64,000 bases of DNA from Streptomonospora alba (GCF_000826685.1 NZ_JROO01000003.1:62001-126000); one strand, 5' to 3'. Positions 35,288-44,813 are shown, counted from the first letter of the stretch. Notes: generated by a model not told the origin, from the letters alone. Numbers and translations: made by a program.

Positions 35288-35953
35288 TTACGGCGCCAAC
35301 CGGTCCAGCTCCCAAACGCCCTCGGCGGGCGTACCGGCGGTCAGCAGGTAGCGGAACCGGTCGTGCATGCGGTCGGCCCGGCCCTGCCAGAACTCGACCT
35401 CCTCGGCCAGAACACGGTAGCCGCCCCAGTAGGAGGGCCGCGGGATCTCCTCGCCGCCCGGCCACACACCGGCGAACTCGGCGTAGAGCGCGTCCAACTC
35501 GGCGCGGTCGGCCACCCGGGTCGACTGGCGCTCGCTGGCCCACGCGCCGAGCTGCGAACCCCGGGGACGGGAGTGGAAGTAGGCGTCGTTCTCGGCGTCG
35601 GTGAGCCGCTCGGCACGGCCCGAGACCTGCACTTGGCGGCGGATCCCGTGCCAGGGGAACACCAGCGCGAGCCGGGACTCCTCGGATAGCGCCCGGCCTT
35701 TGCGGGAACCGTAATTGGTGAAGAAGCGCAGGCCGGAACGGTCGTACCCTTTGAGGAGGACGGTCCGCGCCCGAGGTGCTCCGTTCGGCTCCACCGTGGC
35801 CACGACCATGGCGTTGGGTTCGGCCAGACCGGACGTGTGCGCCTGTGTGAACCACGTGTGAAACTGCTCCATAGGGTGGGGCGCCATATCGGCCCTCCGC
35901 AGCGGCGGACCGTCGTAGGGCTGCCGCAACTCCGCCGGATCGCAGTCGTTCAC
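35288..35953 (-). CDS. pdxH: Pyridoxamine 5'-phosphate oxidase
   Basis: FMN-dependent oxidase of 221 aa that converts pyridoxine/pyridoxamine 5'-phosphate to PLP. Family blocks are AMVVATVEPNGAPRARTVLLKGYD, FFTNYGSRKGRAL, RQVQVSGRAERL, SYWGGYRV and the C-terminal RFRYLL, where pdxH usually ends in RLSP-like residues (here WELDRLAP). The start is GTG 35953 with GAGG upstream. It is divergent from citrate synthase, an arrangement I recall from Streptomyces. Confidence 0.93.
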   Translation of the reverse strand: MNDCDPAELRQPYDGPPLRRADMAPHPMEQFHTWFTQAHTSGLAEPNAMVVATVEPNGAPRARTVLLKGYDRSGLRFFTNYGSRKGRALSEESRLALVFPWHGIRRQVQVSGRAERLTDAENDAYFHSRPRGSQLGAWASERQSTRVADRAELDALYAEFAGVWPGGEEIPRPSYWGGYRVLAEEVEFWQGRADRMHDRFRYLLTAGTPAEGVWELDRLAP

Positions 35954-36100
35954 AGTGGAGCATCCTCACACGTCTTGTGGGGTAGGCGCCAGCTGCACAA
36001 CCGCCCGGCCAATGACACCTCGCGTGCCACCGAGACCTGACCGAACGGCCCGCCGGACGCACGCGCACGAGCGGGTCGCGACAACACGGAGGAAGCCGGT

Positions 36101-37207
36101 ATGTCGGACTTCAAACCCGGGCTCGAAGGAGTCGTGGCGTTCGAGACCGAGATCGCCGAACCCGACAAGGAGGGCGGCGCCCTTCGCTACCGCGGTGTCG
36201 ACATCGAGGACCTGGTGGGCAAGACGGCCTTCGGACGCGTCTGGGGGCTGCTGGTCGACGACAGCTTCTACCCCGGGCTCCCGTTCGCCGAGCCGGTCGC
36301 CCAGGTCGTGCGCAGCGGCGACATCCGCGTCGACGTCCAGAGCTCGCTGGCGTCGCTGGCACCGCTGTGGGACTTCAAGCCGCTTCTGGACATCGACGAC
36401 GACCAGGCCCGCGACGACGTCGCCAGGGCCGCTTCGGCCACGCTGTCGCTCATCGCCCAGTCGGCCCGCGGCGACCTGCCCGAGGTGCCCCGCGCCCGCA
36501 TCGAGGAGGGTTCCTCCGTCGTCGAGCGGTTCATGATCCAGCTGCGCGGCGAACCCGACCCGCGCCACATCAAGGCCGTCGACGCCTACTGGACCTCCGC
36601 CGCCGAGCACGGCATGAACGCCTCGACTTTCACCGCGCGCGTCATCGCCTCCACCGGCGCCGACGTCGCCGCCGCCCTGTCGGGTGCCGTGGGCGCGATG
36701 TCCGGGCCGCTGCACGGCGGCGCGCCGGCGCGCGTACTGCACATGCTCGACGAGACCGAGCGCATCGGCGACGCGCGGACCTATGTCGCCCGTGCTCTGG
36801 ACGAGGGCGAGCGCCTGATGGGCTTCGGCCACCGCGTCTACCGCGCCGAGGACCCCCGCGCCCGGGTGCTGCGCCGAACCGCCAAGGAACTCGACGCGCC
36901 CCGGTACGAGGTCGCCGAGGCCCTGGAGAACGCCGCGCTGGAGGAGCTGCACGCGCGCAAGCCCGACCGGGTTCTGGCCACCAACGTCGAGTACTGGGCC
37001 GCAGTCGTGCTGGACTTCGCCGACATCCCGACCGAGATGTTCACGTCGATGTTCACCTGCGCCCGCACCGCCGGGTGGGCCGCCCACATCCTGGAGCAGA
37101 AGCGCACCGGACGCCTGGTGCGCCCCAGCGCCGAGTACACCGGCCCGACGTCCCGCAGCATCGACGACGTCCCGGGCGCCCAGGACGCGCTGAAACAGGG
37201 CGTGTAG
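36101..37207 (+). CDS. Citrate synthase, type 2 actinobacterial form
   Basis: Citrate synthase-family enzyme of 368 aa that condenses acetyl-CoA with oxaloacetate (or acts on propionyl-CoA in methylcitrate synthase relatives). Active-site histidines lie in SGPLHGGAP and MGFGHRVYR, with the C-terminal helix region DIPTEMFTSMFTCARTAGWAAHILEQ. It is shorter than the hexameric type at the N-terminus (GLEGVVAFETEIAEPD), as in the second citrate synthase of Streptomyces. It is divergent from pdxH across 147 bp. Confidence 0.9.
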   Translation: MSDFKPGLEGVVAFETEIAEPDKEGGALRYRGVDIEDLVGKTAFGRVWGLLVDDSFYPGLPFAEPVAQVVRSGDIRVDVQSSLASLAPLWDFKPLLDIDDDQARDDVARAASATLSLIAQSARGDLPEVPRARIEEGSSVVERFMIQLRGEPDPRHIKAVDAYWTSAAEHGMNASTFTARVIASTGADVAAALSGAVGAMSGPLHGGAPARVLHMLDETERIGDARTYVARALDEGERLMGFGHRVYRAEDPRARVLRRTAKELDAPRYEVAEALENAALEELHARKPDRVLATNVEYWAAVVLDFADIPTEMFTSMFTCARTAGWAAHILEQKRTGRLVRPSAEYTGPTSRSIDDVPGAQDALKQGV

Positions 37208-37252
37208 GCGGGCACACGCCGACAGCCGGGTACCGGTCGCCGCATGGCCGCG

Positions 37253-37267
37253 GGGGCGTCCCGCCCC
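37253..37267. terminator. Short GC hairpin after citrate synthase
   Basis: GGGGCG-TCC-CGCCCC lies in the convergent gap, 45 nt after the citrate synthase stop. It is small but well placed to terminate either gene. Confidence 0.4.
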
Positions 37268-37312
37268 AGCGGCGGCGCCGGGAGACGTCGGCGCAACGCG
37301 CCCCACCGGTGC

Positions 37313-37663
37313 TCACAGCTCAGTGTGGTCGGCCGGCTCGTCCGGCGCGTCGGCGAGTGCGCGGAGGCCGTCGAGGTGCTTCCAGTGCTCGGCGGCGGCG
37401 GCACGACCGGCGCCGGTGAGCTCGACCCAGGTGCGCGCGCGGCGGCCCGCTCCGGTCTTGGTGATCGCGACGTAGCCGGCCTGCTCCAATTTGTTGAGGT
37501 GGCTGGACAGGTTGCCCTTGGTCAGCCCGGAGAGATTCTGCAGAAACACGAAGTCGGCCCCGCTCACCGATTGCAGCACGGTGGTGATCAGCAGGCGCGC
37601 CGGTTCGTGGATGACGCGGTCGAGGCCGTTGGCGGCCTCGTGGGCGCCGGATTCGCTCATCAT
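37313..37663 (-). CDS. Winged-helix transcriptional regulator (MarR/PadR-like, HTH_27)
   Basis: Small DNA-binding protein of 116 aa. The winged helix is in HEPARLLITTVLQSVSGADFVFLQNLSGLTKGNLSSHLNKLEQAGYVAITKT, cited here as residues about 19-69, followed by the wing GRRARTWVELT. It belongs to the group of short regulators that pair with a membrane protein. Its ATG overlaps the stop of the upstream membrane gene (ATGA), so the two are coupled. Candidate operators with GTTTGC and AAGGT arms lie before the operon. Confidence 0.8.
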   Translation of the reverse strand: MMSESGAHEAANGLDRVIHEPARLLITTVLQSVSGADFVFLQNLSGLTKGNLSSHLNKLEQAGYVAITKTGAGRRARTWVELTGAGRAAAAEHWKHLDGLRALADAPDEPADHTEL

Positions 37664-38301
37664 CGCGCCCCTCGGGCGTCACGCATGGTGCGCACCAGGA
37701 GTCGGTGATCCAGCGCCCCGCCCACCAGCAAGGCCGCGCCGAAGGCCCACATGAGGCTGGGCGCGGCGAGGTCGGGGCTGTTCAGCGGATGGCCCCCGCC
37801 GGTCCACAGCCCCACGGGCGCCAGCGCGATCACGGCCACGAGGGCGCAGATCGCGCACCAGTGGCGGACCAGTGCCAGGTCTCGCCAGCGGCCCCGCACC
37901 ACCACCGGGATCCAGCTCATCACCGACATCGTGACCGCCACCTGCAGGCCGGTCAGCCACACCGCGATCTGCCCGCTTTGCGCCAGCACGTACCGCCCTG
38001 CGAGACCCAAGGCGACGAACACCGCCACGGCCACGACGACCACCAGGGTCGTGGCGACCACGTCATCGGTGCGCACCCGGCCGAATTTGCGCTCGTAGTA
38101 GCGGCTGATCGGAATCCCGGCGAGCAGCGCGAGCACCAGGAAGGGCAAGGCGAGCATCGAGCTCTCACCGTCGAGGTTCAGCGCGCCCACGACGAGCAGG
38201 GCGACGCCCATGGGCAGGGGAATCAGGCCGCGCAGGTGGTTGAAGTTGGCGGCCACGGCGGCCGCCCGCTGCATACGGGCCGTTTCGGACTCAGGAGACA
38301 T
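37660..38301 (-). CDS. Integral membrane protein co-expressed with HTH regulator
   Basis: Membrane protein of 213 aa with about five to six hydrophobic segments (GVALLVVGAL, ALPFLVLALLAG, ATTLVVVVAVAVFVAL, IAVWLTGLQVAVTM, ICALVAVIALAPVG, MWAFGAALLVGGAL). I start it at ATG 38301 because GGAGG lies 5 nt upstream; eight codons more are open. Homologous pairs of membrane protein and short HTH regulator are common in actinobacteria, but the role is unknown. Confidence 0.75.
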   Translation of the reverse strand: MSPESETARMQRAAAVAANFNHLRGLIPLPMGVALLVVGALNLDGESSMLALPFLVLALLAGIPISRYYERKFGRVRTDDVVATTLVVVVAVAVFVALGLAGRYVLAQSGQIAVWLTGLQVAVTMSVMSWIPVVVRGRWRDLALVRHWCAICALVAVIALAPVGLWTGGGHPLNSPDLAAPSLMWAFGAALLVGGALDHRLLVRTMRDARGAR

Positions 38302-38317
38302 CAGTCCTCCACTAAAG

Positions 38318-38384
38318 GTTTGCACAGCAAACTCAACACACTCGGAGGCTACGCCGACCTCATAAGGTTTGCAAGACAGACCTT
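38318..38384. promoter_or_regulatory. Two inverted-repeat operator candidates for the HTH/membrane operon
   Basis: GTTTGC-ACA-GCAAAC (38318-38332) is perfect, and AAGGTTTG-CAAGA-CAGACCTT (38364-38384) has one mismatch. Both contain GGTTTGCA in direct orientation and stand out as AT-rich in this GC-rich DNA, directly before the operon start at 38301. Confidence 0.5.
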
Positions 38385-38727
38385 TGTTGCCCGACCGGAG
38401 CCCCGCATCCGACCGTCAGCGCCCACGGAGCCTGCTCGCCCCACGGCGGCACACACGGCTGCACGGCCCTTCGCAGAGGCGCCCGACGGCGCTGCCGCCG
38501 CGCGCGGCTTGCATCCCCCGGGCGGGCGTCTCGGCCGGAGACACGAGAAGAAGCGGAAGCGGGGAATCGGCTGATCTCCCCGAAAACCGCATTCATCGGA
38601 CAGGACCGACTCCGGTCTGATATTTCACGTCAGCCCTTGATTCGCCCTGCCCGAAATCCGGAATCGGGAATCGCGATCCGATCCCGCGATTGCAGACCCT
38701 GCAGCGTAATCCGCTAGCGTCCGCGTC
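38385..38727. other. Spacer upstream of the Rpn-like gene
   Basis: No gene is seen. An inverted repeat AATCGCG (38669-38675) / CGCGATT (38685-38691) and the -10 candidate TAGCGT (38715-38720), 7 nt before the next ATG, suggest a regulated leaderless promoter. Confidence 0.4.
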
Positions 38728-39660
38728 ATGCCCGGAATAGACCACGAATTGCAGGTACTCCTCCTGCAGAACCGGCCGGACACCCCAGCGGAGATTCTCC
38801 GCACGGCGTTCGGAATGGAGATCCCCGCCTACGACCGCGCCGAGACGGGGTGCGCGGACCTCACCTCGTTCTCCCTCAAAGAGACCAAAGCGGATCAGGT
38901 GAGCGTCCTCTTCGGCGCCGACGGCCGGCGCCTCATGGCCATCATCAGCGAGGTCCAGGCGAAGCCGGACGACGAGAAGGCCTACACCTGGCCGCTCTAC
39001 ACCTCGATCGTCCGTGAGAGGCTGCGCTGCCCGGTGCACCTTCTCGCGCTGTGCCCCGACCGGCGGACCGCGGAATGGGCGCGAAAGCCCATCGGCGAGC
39101 GATCAGGAAGCTTGGCATTCCAGGCATCCGGATTGGGGCCGGACAATATGCCGGTAATCGCCGACCCCGCCCGGGCGCAGCAACTGCCCGAGCTATCGGT
39201 ATTGTCGACCGTGCTGCACGTCAATCACGCCGAAAACCCCGCCGTCCTGGATGCGGTCCAGGCGGCACTGGATGTGCTTCCCGAAAAACGCAGGGAAGAC
39301 TACTATGACTACATCTGGTGGAAGCTCAACGAACCCGCTCGGCAACTATGGGAGACGATGATGCAGGCCGAGAAGTACGAGTGGCAGGGTACGTACCGGC
39401 GCAAGATCGAGGAGAACGAAGCCCGAGGATTCGCTCGGGGCGTCGCTCGGGGCGTCGCCCAGGGCATCGCCCAGGGCATCGCCCAAGGCGTCGCCGAGGC
39501 TAAGGCCGAGGACATCCTGCGGCTCCTGGACTCCCACGGCGTCGACCTCAGTGACGGCCAGCGCGAGACCATCAAGACCTGCACCGACATCGACCGGCTC
39601 GACACCTGGTTCGACCGCGCGCTCAAGGCCACCACCGCGCGCGACGTATTCACACCCTGA
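38728..39660 (+). CDS. Rpn/YhgA-like PD-(D/E)XK nuclease family protein
   Basis: Protein of 310 aa with the layout of Rpn/YhgA-like recombination-promoting nucleases. The N-terminal PD-(D/E)XK-like core shows Asp56 (ADQVSVL) and the strand IISEVQ with Glu75 and Gln77, a variant ExQ. After helical segments comes a repeated Gly-Val-Ala-Arg/Gln tract at about residues 232-252 (GVARGVAQGIAQGIAQG), typical of these proteins, and a C-terminal helical domain. Members are found in mobile and accessory DNA. No recombinase or transposase is adjacent. Function in this organism is unproven. Confidence 0.65.
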   Translation: MPGIDHELQVLLLQNRPDTPAEILRTAFGMEIPAYDRAETGCADLTSFSLKETKADQVSVLFGADGRRLMAIISEVQAKPDDEKAYTWPLYTSIVRERLRCPVHLLALCPDRRTAEWARKPIGERSGSLAFQASGLGPDNMPVIADPARAQQLPELSVLSTVLHVNHAENPAVLDAVQAALDVLPEKRREDYYDYIWWKLNEPARQLWETMMQAEKYEWQGTYRRKIEENEARGFARGVARGVAQGIAQGIAQGVAEAKAEDILRLLDSHGVDLSDGQRETIKTCTDIDRLDTWFDRALKATTARDVFTP

Positions 39661-39702
39661 GCGGCGGACCTCCAGGGTTCGGCTCGAGGACCGAGGGGGA
39701 CG

Positions 39703-39798
39703 ATGAACGCCCAGCAGTACGAATGACAGGGCGCCCACCGGCGCAAGATCGATGACGTCCGGGCCGAGGCACAGGCCGGAGCCCGGGCCGGGCCTAGC
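39703..39798 (+). pseudogene. Decayed fragment of a paralogue of the Rpn-like gene
   Basis: Forty-three bases after the Rpn-like stop the DNA reads MNAQQYE, then TGA, then QGAHRRKIDDVRAEAQAGARAG. This aligns with MMQAEKYEWQGTYRRKIEENEARGFARG of the intact gene, with the TGA in place of the Trp codon (TGG). It is a remnant of a second copy or a duplicated 3' end that has lost function. Confidence 0.7.
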
Positions 39799-39874
39799 GG
39801 GCAACCCATAGCGGGCGACCTCACCGCGCCCCGGCGAGCCCCGACCGCCGCTCTCGCTGCGGAAACACCGCTAA

Positions 39875-41047
<1,173 letters not shown>

Positions 41048-41141
41048 GGACCCCGCCCCGGCCCCCGCCGATCCCTGCTCGCGCCCGTCGGGCGGCGAGG
41101 TGACCGGTTCGCGCGGCCGGGCGCGGCACGGTACACATGAT

Positions 41142-41172
41142 GGCCTGCACGGACACGCTGTCCGGGCAGGCC
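41142..41172 (+). terminator. Strong terminator after serC
   Basis: A 14-bp stem with a single mismatch and a CGC loop (GGCCTGCACGGACA and its partner) lies 95 nt after the serC stop. It also covers an in-frame ATG at 41137 that might otherwise be taken as the glpQ start. Confidence 0.75.
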
Positions 41173-41229
41173 ATCACTTGCGAGCGGGTGTCCCGCGCCG
41201 ATGCGGGCATCCAGGGACGGAAAGCGGCT

Positions 41230-42225
41230 GTGCGCAGAAACAAGCAGGAGCCCGAACTCAAGATCGTCTCCCACCGGGGCGCGTCGGGGCACCGCCCCGA
41301 GCACACGCTGGCCTCGTATGAGCTGGGGGCGCGTTTCGGCGGCGACTTCATGGAGATCGACCTGGTCGCTACGGCCGACGGGACGCTGGTGGCCCGCCAC
41401 GAGCCCGAGATCGGCGATACGACGGATGTGGCCGAGCGTCCGGAGTTCGCCGACCGACACGCCACCCGCACGATCGACGGGCGCGAGTACACGGGGTGGT
41501 TCGTCCACGACTTCACGTTGGACGAGATCAAGACGCTGCGCGCCACCGAGCGCATCCCCGACGTCCGCCCCGACAACGCCTCCCACGACGGCGACTACGA
41601 GATCCCCACGCTGCAGGAGATCGTCGACCTTGCGGGGCGGATGACCAAGGAGCTGGGCCGGCGCGTGGGGATCTACCCCGAGACCAAGCACCCCGCATAC
41701 CACACCGGCCTGGGCCTGGACCTGGAGCCGCCGCTGCTGGCGGCGCTGCTGGACAACGGGCTCACCGGGCCCGAGCCCGAGCTGCCGGTGTTCCTGCAGT
41801 CCTTCGAGAGCGAGAGTCTGCGCAGGCTCGTGGACGCGGGGCTGCCGCGCGTGTTCCTGATGGGCACGGAGGAGCACTGGAAGCCGTATCTGACCCCCGA
41901 AGGGCTGGCCGGGGTCGCGGAGTTCGCCGAGGCCGTCGGGCCGGCGAAGGACCTGGTGATCCCGCGCGACGAGGACGACACCCTGAGCGAGCCCACCTCG
42001 CTGGTCGAGGACGCGCACGCGGCGGGCCTGGTCGTGCACCCCTGGACGTTCCGCAGCGAGAACCGCTTCCTGCCCGCGGACCTGCGCAGCGGCGGCGCCC
42101 CCGACGACTTCGGCGGGTTCGCGGCCGAGTACGAGGCCTTCTTCGCCGCCGGAGTCGACGGTGTGTTCACCGACCACTCGCGGCACGCGTTCCTGGCCCG
42201 GGAAATCTACCTGGAAGGCGAGTGA
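41230..42225 (+). CDS. Glycerophosphodiester phosphodiesterase
   Basis: GDPD-family TIM-barrel enzyme of 331 aa that hydrolyses glycerophosphodiesters to sn-glycerol-3-phosphate and an alcohol. The metal and catalytic residues are in SHRGASGHRPEHTLASYELG and GDFMEIDLVATADGTLVARHEP, with the C-terminal GVDGVFTDHSRHA. No signal peptide is seen, so it is cytoplasmic. I prefer GTG 41230 (VRRNKQEPELKIVSHRG); an ATG at 41137 lies in a terminator hairpin. The stop overlaps the next gene's start (GTGA). Confidence 0.85.
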   Translation: MRRNKQEPELKIVSHRGASGHRPEHTLASYELGARFGGDFMEIDLVATADGTLVARHEPEIGDTTDVAERPEFADRHATRTIDGREYTGWFVHDFTLDEIKTLRATERIPDVRPDNASHDGDYEIPTLQEIVDLAGRMTKELGRRVGIYPETKHPAYHTGLGLDLEPPLLAALLDNGLTGPEPELPVFLQSFESESLRRLVDAGLPRVFLMGTEEHWKPYLTPEGLAGVAEFAEAVGPAKDLVIPRDEDDTLSEPTSLVEDAHAAGLVVHPWTFRSENRFLPADLRSGGAPDDFGGFAAEYEAFFAAGVDGVFTDHSRHAFLAREIYLEGE

Positions 42226-43172
42226 GCACGGTTTCGGAGAAGACCGCGGCTCCCGCGCCGCTGCCCAGGAGCGTTGCGCGCAACGTCGATGCCCTGGACG
42301 GCGGCAGGGAGTGGCTGGAGTCGCTGCCGGGCACGCTCGCCGACTTGCAGGACGGCTGGGACCTGCACCTGGGACGCACGTTCACGGGCGGAACCTGCTC
42401 GTGGGTCGGTGCGGCCCGTACCGCGGACGACGAGCACGCCGTGCTCAAAGTGTCCTTCCCGCACCGCGAGGCCCGAGGCGAGGCGGAGGCGCTGCGCTTC
42501 TGGGACGGTGCGGGCGCGATCCGGCTGCTGCGCTCCAACGCTGACGGCTTCGGGCTGCTGCTGGAGGCCTGCGAACCCGGCGCCGCGCTGCGGGACGCGG
42601 CGGGTGAGCCCGAGGACCTGCTCACCGCAGGGCTGGAGGTGCTCGCGCAGCTGTGGAGCAAGCGGCCGGACCCCGGCCTGGGACTGGAGCCGCTCCAGAC
42701 GGTCGCCGACGACTGGGCCGGACTGGTGGCCGAACGCTGGCCCCGCCTGCGCCCCGAAGCCGACCCGCACCTGGTGCGCACCGCGATCGGCCTCCTGGAG
42801 TCGCTGCCCCGCACAGCCGAGCGCAGCGTGGTCCTGCACGGCGACATCAACCCGGGCAACATCCTCGCCGCCCAGCGCTCCCCGTGGCTGGCCATCGACC
42901 CCAAGCCCATGGTGGGCGACCCCGGCTACGACCTGTGGCCGCTGATCATGCAGCTCGACTCCCCGATGCGCCTGATCGAGCCGGGCCCGACACTGCGCCG
43001 CCGCTTCGGACTGGCCGCCGACATCCTCAGCGAGCCCGCCGACCGCCTCATGGCCTGGTCGACGGCCCGCGCGGTCGAATCGGCCTTCGACCGCTACAAC
43101 ATCGGCGCGTACAAGGCAGGCGACGCGGAACTCGCCCAGGCGACGGCGCTGGCGGACGCGGCCGGGTTGTAA
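42222..43172 (+). CDS. Aminoglycoside/hydroxyurea phosphotransferase family kinase (APH(6)-like)
   Basis: Phosphotransferase of 316 aa with the APH fold: Brenner motif HGDINPGNIL, the metal-binding IDPKPMVGDPGYDLWPL and the N-lobe GGTCSWVGAARTADDEHAVLKV. It belongs to the streptomycin 6-kinase/hydroxyurea phosphotransferase group (Fructosamine_kin/APH_6_hur). The start is GTG 42222, overlapping the phosphodiesterase stop by 4 bp. Many chromosomal members are not resistance genes, and the operon with GlpQ suggests a small metabolite substrate. Resistance cannot be inferred. Confidence 0.82.
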   Translation: MSTVSEKTAAPAPLPRSVARNVDALDGGREWLESLPGTLADLQDGWDLHLGRTFTGGTCSWVGAARTADDEHAVLKVSFPHREARGEAEALRFWDGAGAIRLLRSNADGFGLLLEACEPGAALRDAAGEPEDLLTAGLEVLAQLWSKRPDPGLGLEPLQTVADDWAGLVAERWPRLRPEADPHLVRTAIGLLESLPRTAERSVVLHGDINPGNILAAQRSPWLAIDPKPMVGDPGYDLWPLIMQLDSPMRLIEPGPTLRRRFGLAADILSEPADRLMAWSTARAVESAFDRYNIGAYKAGDAELAQATALADAAGL

Positions 43173-43636
43173 CGGCGGAAGCGCCCCCCGAGGGCAGGCG
43201 AGGGGCCGGGAGACGGCGCCCCGGGCCGAAGGGCGGGGCGGAGGGCCGAGTGCGGACAGCCGTGTGGAGCGCCGCAGCCGCTTGTGGGTTTCGGATCATG
43301 AGACAGGCTGAATCCGGCATTCCATGCACGATTTCCACACAAGCGACATAGCTGTTGAGCTGCGCAAACATACCCCAGAACATAGTTATCCACAGGATTC
43401 GCGAAAACCTGTGGACAATACCGCCAGGGCCTGTGGACAACGCGCGGCGCCGGAGGGCCGGAAACGCGGGCATCAGGCCCCGGAAGACGGTTGCGGCGAG
43501 ACGATCACCGTTGCCGCGAGCAGACGGCTGAGCGCCCGGCGGCCGGCGGCCGACGACGGATTCCGCCGAGCGTATCCGCAGAGGCACTCGCGCCGCGGCG
43601 ATCCCGCACTGCTCGCCCTTCTCCCCTCGGCTCTGC
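43173..43636. other. Convergent intergenic region with DnaA boxes, no gene
   Basis: The 464 bp between the kinase gene and the leftward secreted-protein gene contains an AT-richer core (about 43290-43440) with the DnaA-box cluster. No coding frame has support. Confidence 0.55.
43386..43440. promoter_or_regulatory. Cluster of three DnaA boxes
   Basis: TTATCCACA (43386-43394) and two copies of TGTGGACAA (43410-43418 and 43432-43440, i.e. TTGTCCACA on the other strand) lie within 55 bp. The first is the E. coli consensus and the others the actinobacterial consensus. A weaker ATTTCCACA lies about 55 bp upstream. No dnaA, dnaN or gyrase gene is nearby, so this is unlikely to be oriC. Confidence 0.75.
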
Positions 43637-44713
43637 TCAGCCGCGGCGGGCCAAGAGGGTGATGGCGGCGATCAGTACCGCGGCCAGGCCCGCGCCGGTC
43701 CAGATCAAGGTGGCGGCTCCGGTGCCCGCGGGATCGTCCTCGTCGGAGCCCGAGGCCGCGCCTCCGCCGTCCTCGGCGTCCCCTCCGGCCTCCTCGGAGG
43801 CGTCCTGCCCGTCCTCCCCGTCCGCACCGGGAACGTCCAGCGGCACGCTCCACACCGGGCTGCCCGGTCCTTCGGTCCCCGCGAGGAGAGCGCTCCCGTC
43901 GTGGGAGAAGGCCAGCGACTCTCCCTGGTCGGACTCCGGCAGGGACACGCGGTCGACGACGCGGCCGCGCACGCCTTCCGAGGCGTCGTAGACGCTCGCC
44001 GACCAGTAGGTGCGCACGGCGTAGTGGGCCCCGTCCGGGGAGAAGGCGGCGTCGGTGGCATACAGCGGGGCGGAGTCCACCCGTGTGAGGGTGTTGGCGC
44101 CCTCCGCGTCCAGCCGCTCCGGCGCCGCGTAGACGCCCCCGGCCACCTCCTTGCTGATGACGTAGAGGCGGCCGCTATCGGGGTCGACCATCATCGCCTC
44201 GGAGTCGCGCCCGCCGTCCTCGTAAGTGAAGGTGAACGTGGTCGCCCGGATCGTCTGGTCGGTGAGGTCGCGCGGTTCGGGCAGGCGGTAGACGCGGATG
44301 TTCGGCCAACCGCCCTGGAAATTGTCGCCGATGTCGCCGACGTAGACCGCGGGCTCGCCGTCCTCGCCGGGGCCGACCGAGATCGCCTCCCAGTCGCGGA
44401 CCTCGACCCCCTCGCCGACCAGACTCACCGTCGCCAGGGTGCGGCCCTGATCGTCGACGGCGTAGATCTCGGGGCCGTAGCCGCCGCTGTCGTTGTGCGT
44501 CCAGTAGACGCCGTCGTGCCGACTGGAGGCGGCAAGGCCGCTGGACTCCTGGATCCGCTCATCGGTGATCCGGAACAGCGGGTCGGCGGCCTCGGGGGCG
44601 CCGCCGCTCTGCGAGGGCGCTGGGGCCGGGCCGTCGGCTGCGGCCGGCACCGCCGGTGTCGCGTGCAGCGCCGCGAGCGCGAGCGAGACCGCGAGCACGG
44701 CGCTTCTCCTCAT
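43637..44713 (-). CDS. Secreted, membrane-anchored propeller-like protein
   Basis: Protein of 358 aa starting at ATG 44713, with a signal peptide (MRRSAVLAVSLALAALHATPAVPAAA), a large extracellular domain and a C-terminal transmembrane segment (LIWTGAGLAAVLIAAITLLARRG) after an acidic Gly/Glu linker. The domain has repeating propeller-like strands such as GVYWTHNDSGGYGPEIYAVD, RDWEAISVGPGEDGEPAVYVGDIGDN and DSEAMMVDPDSGRLYVISKE, similar to esterase-like phytase/SdiA-regulated type beta-propellers. Substrate and activity are unknown. The longer frame upstream to 45049 is antisense to the next gene. Confidence 0.75.
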   Translation of the reverse strand: MRRSAVLAVSLALAALHATPAVPAAADGPAPAPSQSGGAPEAADPLFRITDERIQESSGLAASSRHDGVYWTHNDSGGYGPEIYAVDDQGRTLATVSLVGEGVEVRDWEAISVGPGEDGEPAVYVGDIGDNFQGGWPNIRVYRLPEPRDLTDQTIRATTFTFTYEDGGRDSEAMMVDPDSGRLYVISKEVAGGVYAAPERLDAEGANTLTRVDSAPLYATDAAFSPDGAHYAVRTYWSASVYDASEGVRGRVVDRVSLPESDQGESLAFSHDGSALLAGTEGPGSPVWSVPLDVPGADGEDGQDASEEAGGDAEDGGGAASGSDEDDPAGTGAATLIWTGAGLAAVLIAAITLLARRG

Positions 44714-44813
44714 GACGGCAATCCTGTCATTCTCAGCGTGCCCGCGTGGCTTGCGACCCTCGCCTTCTGGGCATGCTCCGCATACAGACGCGCTTGAGCG
44801 GAAGGATGACCGT

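Noticed and set aside
41137-41229. ATG 41137 as start of the glycerophosphodiesterase
   Set aside because: This segment encodes no conserved residues or signal peptide and lies within the strong serC terminator hairpin.
42222-43172. Calling the APH-like kinase an aminoglycoside resistance gene
   Set aside because: Only family membership is visible, and coupling to a phosphodiesterase gene points to metabolism; resistance cannot be deduced.
43386-43440. Chromosomal origin of replication
   Set aside because: Three DnaA boxes are too few for an actinomycete oriC and no dnaA, dnaN, rnpA or gyr genes flank the site.
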